Below, piece by piece: positions 60,575 to 64,000 of a stretch of 64,000 nt of DNA (within the stretch, counting starts at the first letter, position 1; the number at the start of each line of letters is the position of its first letter). The notes below the pieces were generated by a model, which searched no databases, was not told the DNA's origin, and was given only the letters and a program-made list of their open reading frames with translations. The DNA comes from Gammaproteobacteria bacterium UBA2675 (GTDB lineage Bacteria > Pseudomonadota > Gammaproteobacteria > Pseudomonadales > Pseudohongiellaceae): positions 133,150 to 197,149 of the forward strand of contig DEMH01000004.1 of NCBI GenBank assembly GCA_002354805.1. Direction: 5' to 3'. Both the position numbers and the translations under genes were made by a program.

Positions 60575-62497
60575 TTGCTGAATCGATCAATTACAAATCT
60601 GCTGCGCTGGTCCTGGCGCAGAAAGCAGGTCAAGCAGGGTATCTCACTGAATCGGGAGGATACCGAGCAGTTGGATCAGATAGCCCGCAGTGTCCGACGG
60701 GTGCGGATTTCTCGCAGCCTGCTGGGCCTGGCCTGGACCGCTGGTCCGGTGACGGCATTGGGTCTGTATGGCGGTTATTACATCGGTTTCGGTCAGGCGC
60801 CTTCCCGACAACAGTTAATCTATTTTGTCAGCTTTACCGTTCTAAGTGGGCTTATTGCGCTGATTGCCAAGATTGTCTATGACAGCACCTGGGGCGTGCG
60901 GTCGGAGCAGGCACAGCGCTCTGTTGTTGAGGCCATCGACAAGCTGGGTGACCTGATACTCTCAGTAAAGAATCTGGTAGTGGCCAGCTATGAAGGTGAG
61001 ATTCGTGACCGTGAGGCAGCCATCCAGCTGCTGCAGCGTGTAGATCTTTCCCCTGGTGGTGTGGCGATGGCAGCAGAACAACTGACCAATGACCCGGACT
61101 TCAGCCAGATGCTGGCCAGCATCGACAACTTTCGGCGGGCCGGGCTTTTCTCGCGAATCCGCGATATTCACCATGACTGGGATCAACGATTCGATACTCT
61201 GACAGCAGAACTGTCCACCACACTTCCGCAGGCAGTAGAGGTGCTCAGGCATCGATATCATGGCGATATTGCCACCTTGCGTCATGGTGTGCCGCGCACC
61301 GAGCATTTCATCGCCAAGGTACTGGCTGCAATTGAGCAGGACAATTTGCTGTTGATTACCATGCAGGATGTTGAATCGATGCTGGTACTGGCTTTTGAGC
61401 TGATCAATGGACGTGAGATCCCAACACTGATATTCGACTACCGTGGCCGCTGGCGGCTGGCGGCGGCCCTGGACCGCATGGAGCGCAAGCGAAGTCGATA
61501 CCGAATCGCGCAGGCGGCCGGCAGTAATCGTATCCGGAGCCTGGCTTCGTGGCTGGTGGAGGTGGACGTCATGAAATACGAGGACGTCCCCGAGGGTGTT
61601 GCAGCGAATCTGCTGACCGAGCGCGTAATTGCAGCGCTGGATGACCTTGCCGATACGATGAAGGTACTGGTTGACAAGGTGAATGATGGTCAGCTCGAGC
61701 ACCGCGCGCGATTGCGTGAGTATGCCGAGATCATGACTGCCGCATTGAGACTGTATCGGAACGCCTATGACTCATTTCGCCGGATTGGCGAACTGCATGC
61801 AGAGTTTTTGCTGGCAGCGGAAGACTGGAATCGTATGCTGGATTCGGTGGAGCTTGATACTGCCGAGTTGCGTATCGGGCCGCGCGGTCGCGGTGTGCAT
61901 ATCCTGGAAAAAGTGATTCGCCTGGATGATGAAGAGCGCAAGGAAGTTTGTCAGCATTTGGTGCGTTACATGCGTCATCAGCATCTTGAGTCGCACGAAA
62001 CCAAAGGGCTGTTCAAGCGCCGTGCGGAGCGGGACAACCCGCTGACATTCGATTCAGCAAGACAGCTTGCGATCGAAGTCGCACTCGCTCTGGAGCCACA
62101 CATCCATCTTTCGTATCCGGAAGTTCAGCGTGGGATAGGTGCGACGCTGGCTTCGTATCTGGGGGGACTGGAGCCAGGCTTGAGCGCCCAGGATAAAAAA
62201 CTCCTGGGCGAGTCCATGGCACAGGATGTTGAGGAGGATATGAGCCAGGCAGCCGAGTATCTGGCTGTCGCGCTGGTGCGGCACTACCGCGTCAGCCTCA
62301 GCGATGAGGCGCGCAGGTTTCTTAATGAAACCTATGGTGCGCGCGAATCAGTGCTGGATATACTGGTGCAGTACCAACAGACCGATACGCCCCCTTCACA
62401 AAGTCTGTTGACGGTGCGACCTACAGCTGTACCCAACGCACATCGCAGATGGTATCGCAGTCTTGTGCTGGCGCGTCGTCTGGTCGGCGACGACTGA
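60575..62497 (+). CDS. Large helical membrane protein of unknown function
   Basis: I do not recognise the family. From the TTG at 60575 the product has 640 residues; an ATG at 60512 would add 21 residues but lies before the likely transcription start. A basic N-terminus (RWSWRRKQVKQG) is followed by two hydrophobic segments (about residues 45-65 and 80-100) and about 540 residues of mainly charged helices with heptad-like spacing (for example REDTEQLD, RDREAAIQLLQR, LDRMERKRSRYRI). This suggests a membrane-anchored cytoplasmic coiled-coil or helical-repeat protein. No catalytic motif is seen. It is divergent from the thioredoxin-like gene and convergent with the GST gene. Confidence 0.65.
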   Translation: MLNRSITNLLRWSWRRKQVKQGISLNREDTEQLDQIARSVRRVRISRSLLGLAWTAGPVTALGLYGGYYIGFGQAPSRQQLIYFVSFTVLSGLIALIAKIVYDSTWGVRSEQAQRSVVEAIDKLGDLILSVKNLVVASYEGEIRDREAAIQLLQRVDLSPGGVAMAAEQLTNDPDFSQMLASIDNFRRAGLFSRIRDIHHDWDQRFDTLTAELSTTLPQAVEVLRHRYHGDIATLRHGVPRTEHFIAKVLAAIEQDNLLLITMQDVESMLVLAFELINGREIPTLIFDYRGRWRLAAALDRMERKRSRYRIAQAAGSNRIRSLASWLVEVDVMKYEDVPEGVAANLLTERVIAALDDLADTMKVLVDKVNDGQLEHRARLREYAEIMTAALRLYRNAYDSFRRIGELHAEFLLAAEDWNRMLDSVELDTAELRIGPRGRGVHILEKVIRLDDEERKEVCQHLVRYMRHQHLESHETKGLFKRRAERDNPLTFDSARQLAIEVALALEPHIHLSYPEVQRGIGATLASYLGGLEPGLSAQDKKLLGESMAQDVEEDMSQAAEYLAVALVRHYRVSLSDEARRFLNETYGARESVLDILVQYQQTDTPPSQSLLTVRPTAVPNAHRRWYRSLVLARRLVGDD

Positions 62498-62528
62498 GTG
62501 CAAGACCCATAACGCTTTTTACTTTGGT

Positions 62529-63149
62529 TCAGGCAGACACAGATGGGCGTTCATAAAGACGTTCGTGCCAGGCACGCAGATTCTGCTGCTCTGGCGTAAT
62601 ACGCTGCTGTATTGCCTTGTTGAAGTCCAGTGCACACAGTGCATTGATGTCGGCCGCTGTGAACGCATCGCCGCACAGATATCGCGTGTTGCTCAGTGAT
62701 CTGTCGAGGAAATCAAAAAAACGAGCCGCCTGCCGCTTACATTCTTCACCCCATTCAGGATAGGGCGTCATTCGATCCTTGAAAAAGCCCGTGGTGTGCT
62801 GAAATGCCATCCCGGTCGGCATCATGAAGTAGAAGTCAATCCAGCGTAACCACTGTTCTATGTGCGCCTTCTCCAGTGCCGTTGTTCCCAAAAGCCGGGG
62901 AGTATCCGGATACGCTTCTTCTACGTAGCGGCAAATTGCCATCGTTTCTGCGATGCAGGTGCCGTCCTCGAGCTCCAGCACCGGCACTTTTTTTAATGGA
63001 TTGCGCGCAGCGTACTCGCTGGTCAGGTTGTCACCCTTCTGCAGATCTACTTCGATCAAGTCAACCTGATCGAGCAGACCTTTTTCTGCCAAAAAAATCC
63101 GCACTCGGCGAGGGTTGGGTGCAACGCGGGTTTCGTAAAGTTTCATCAT
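62529..63149 (-). CDS. Glutathione S-transferase
   Basis: A 206-residue GST. The N-terminal thioredoxin-like domain (about 1-80) has NPLKKVPVLELEDG with the cis-Pro and ETMAICRYVEE; the C-terminal helical domain follows. An N-terminal Ser or Tyr nucleophile is not clear (MMKLYETRVAPNPRR), so the catalytic class is uncertain. It could detoxify electrophiles or be a stress protein. It is downstream of the GGDEF gene by 89 bases and could share its message. Confidence 0.88.
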   Translation of the reverse strand: MMKLYETRVAPNPRRVRIFLAEKGLLDQVDLIEVDLQKGDNLTSEYAARNPLKKVPVLELEDGTCIAETMAICRYVEEAYPDTPRLLGTTALEKAHIEQWLRWIDFYFMMPTGMAFQHTTGFFKDRMTPYPEWGEECKRQAARFFDFLDRSLSNTRYLCGDAFTAADINALCALDFNKAIQQRITPEQQNLRAWHERLYERPSVSA

Positions 63150-63224
63150 GTTGGCTGACCTGTTGGTGTTGCTGATAGCTGGTATTTAGTAACCCTGAGT
63201 TTGGCACAGCGCAGGCATTGAAAC

Positions 63225-63236
63225 CAGACATGTCTG
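63225..63236. other. 12-bp palindrome at the end of the GGDEF gene
   Basis: CAGACATGTCTG is perfectly symmetrical and sits two bases from the stop codon (read on the minus strand). It has no loop or U-tract. It may be an operator for the GST gene or chance. Confidence 0.25.
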
Positions 63237-63238
63237 TG

Positions 63239-64000
63239 TCATGCAGTTTCGTTGTGTGCATGCATGCGCTGGCTTGCACGCGCGACCAGTTGTTGCATGT
63301 TGTCGCCAGGCTCCAGCATCGTCCAGCCTACCTGATAGTGAATAGGTATGCGCTGGTAGAGGCTTTGCGCCGCGTGATGGAAGCGACTCAGGGCCCTCTC
63401 TGGCCCGGGTGGCGTGGCATCAATAAGTAATACAACAAAATCATCATCGCCGTAACGCGCGCTCAGGTCTGAGCCCCGGAAAACCCTGCCCAGCAATCGA
63501 GCGAATTCGCGCAGAGCCCTGTCGCCTGCCGCAGGTCCATGCTCCTGATTAAATCGTTTCAGGTCGATCAGATCAATCAGGAACAGGCAGGCATGCAGGC
63601 CCGCGCTATTGCAGATGCCGATAACATCATCACAGCGCGCATCAAATCCGCGCCGGTTAAGCAAGCGTGTCATAGGGTCTATGTGAGCGAGGTAATCACC
63701 TGCCAGTTCGGACTCTATCATCACACTCATATTCTTGAGCAGTGTTCGACCCTTGTCATCCAGTGTTCCCGGCTGCTCAGCAATCAGGCACAATGTGCCC
63801 AGGCGGCTGCCCATGCCGACGCGCACGGGGCTTCCCGCGTAGAAGCGGATATGCGGTGTGCTGGTAACCAGTGCATTGTTCTGAAAGCGGGGATCCAGCC
63901 AGGTGTCCTCGACGACCATGACCTGATCACTCTGAATGGCGTGACTGCAGAATGAGTGTTCGCGCGGAGTTTCCCGCACGTCAATGCCAGTGTGGGATTT
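63239..64000 (-). CDS. GAF-GGDEF protein with degenerate signature, 5' end outside window
   Basis: The frame is open to the window edge, so at least the N-terminus is missing; the GTG near 63979 is internal. A GAF domain (with EHSFCSHAI and FYAGSPVRVG) precedes a GGDEF domain beginning at DPMTRLLNRRGFD. The active-site loop reads RYGDDDF where RYGGDEF is normal: the second Gly is Asp and the Glu is Asp. Upstream, LIDLIDLKRFN keeps the first metal Asp. The enzyme is probably inactive for c-di-GMP synthesis, or changed; it might bind GTP or act as a sensor. I see no EAL domain in the visible part. Confidence 0.85.
   Translation of the reverse strand, partial: KSHTGIDVRETPREHSFCSHAIQSDQVMVVEDTWLDPRFQNNALVTSTPHIRFYAGSPVRVGMGSRLGTLCLIAEQPGTLDDKGRTLLKNMSVMIESELAGDYLAHIDPMTRLLNRRGFDARCDDVIGICNSAGLHACLFLIDLIDLKRFNQEHGPAAGDRALREFARLLGRVFRGSDLSARYGDDDFVVLLIDATPPGPERALSRFHHAAQSLYQRIPIHYQVGWTMLEPGDNMQQLVARASQRMHAHNETA

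Noticed and set aside
1..64000. CRISPR arrays, insertion sequences, prophage genes, tRNA or rRNA genes
   Set aside because: No spaced direct repeats, transposase or integrase motifs, or cloverleaf-like segments were noticed by eye. A tRNA covariance search would be needed to exclude a tRNA fully.

Overview
The window is a chromosomal segment of a Gram-negative bacterium, almost certainly a gammaproteobacterium. The strongest evidence is the block from 22345 to 35338, whose order nnr, tsaE, amiB, mutL, miaA, hfq, hflX, hflK, hflC, hisZ, purA matches the conserved arrangement seen in Pseudomonas-like lineages. OxyR, a FadI/FadJ/FadE set, MaeB, a TonB receptor and RND/HlyD-type export fit the same placement. 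The genus cannot be named from sequence alone; an aerobic heterotroph that uses lipids and organic acids is a reasonable inference. Base composition looks moderately GC-rich and even, and I saw no insertion sequence, prophage, CRISPR array, rRNA or tRNA.

Layout. 1-6.2 kb: the end of an RND/MMPL exporter, an orphan ClpP-like protease, a small exported protein, OxyR, and an unusual periplasmic protein that joins a cysteine-free redoxin fold, a haem-c site, a copper monooxygenase domain and EF-hands. 6.2-10.4 kb: a Tat-exported IorAB-type molybdenum hydroxylase divergent from an iron-type alcohol dehydrogenase. 10.5-14.3 kb: a small lipoprotein and a TAXI-type TRAP transporter. 14.3-18.9 kb: a DUF6351 esterase-like lipoprotein, a DUF4159 protein, SixA and a DUF481 outer-membrane protein. 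18.9-22.3 kb: a second molybdenum-hydroxylase-like operon (FAD subunit, fused Fe-S/Mo subunit, MarR). 22.3-35.3 kb: the housekeeping block. 35.4-41.2 kb: a K+/H+ antiporter, an alpha/beta hydrolase and a TonB receptor. 41.6-51.3 kb: MaeB, FadI, FadJ, an alkaline phosphatase and FadE. 51.3-55.6 kb: an HlyD/FtsX/ABC export system. 55.6-64 kb: a dihaem cytochrome lipoprotein with a beta-helix lipoprotein, an MFS protein, a CYTH protein, a cysteine-free thioredoxin-like protein, a large unknown helical membrane protein, a glutathione S-transferase and a GAF-GGDEF protein with a degenerate signature.

The most interesting signal is between 3024 and 3186. A strong intrinsic terminator on the minus strand lies divergent from and close to oxyR, and the next minus-strand gene has its own extended -10 element downstream of that terminator. 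This predicts a separate RNA of about 100 nt transcribed divergently from oxyR, the same arrangement as the OxyS small RNA of enteric bacteria. The RNA chaperone gene hfq is also in the window. Second is the fused Fe-S/Mo protein at 19840-21900, which keeps all eight Fe-S cysteines but lacks the catalytic Gly-Glu motif and much of the Mo domain.
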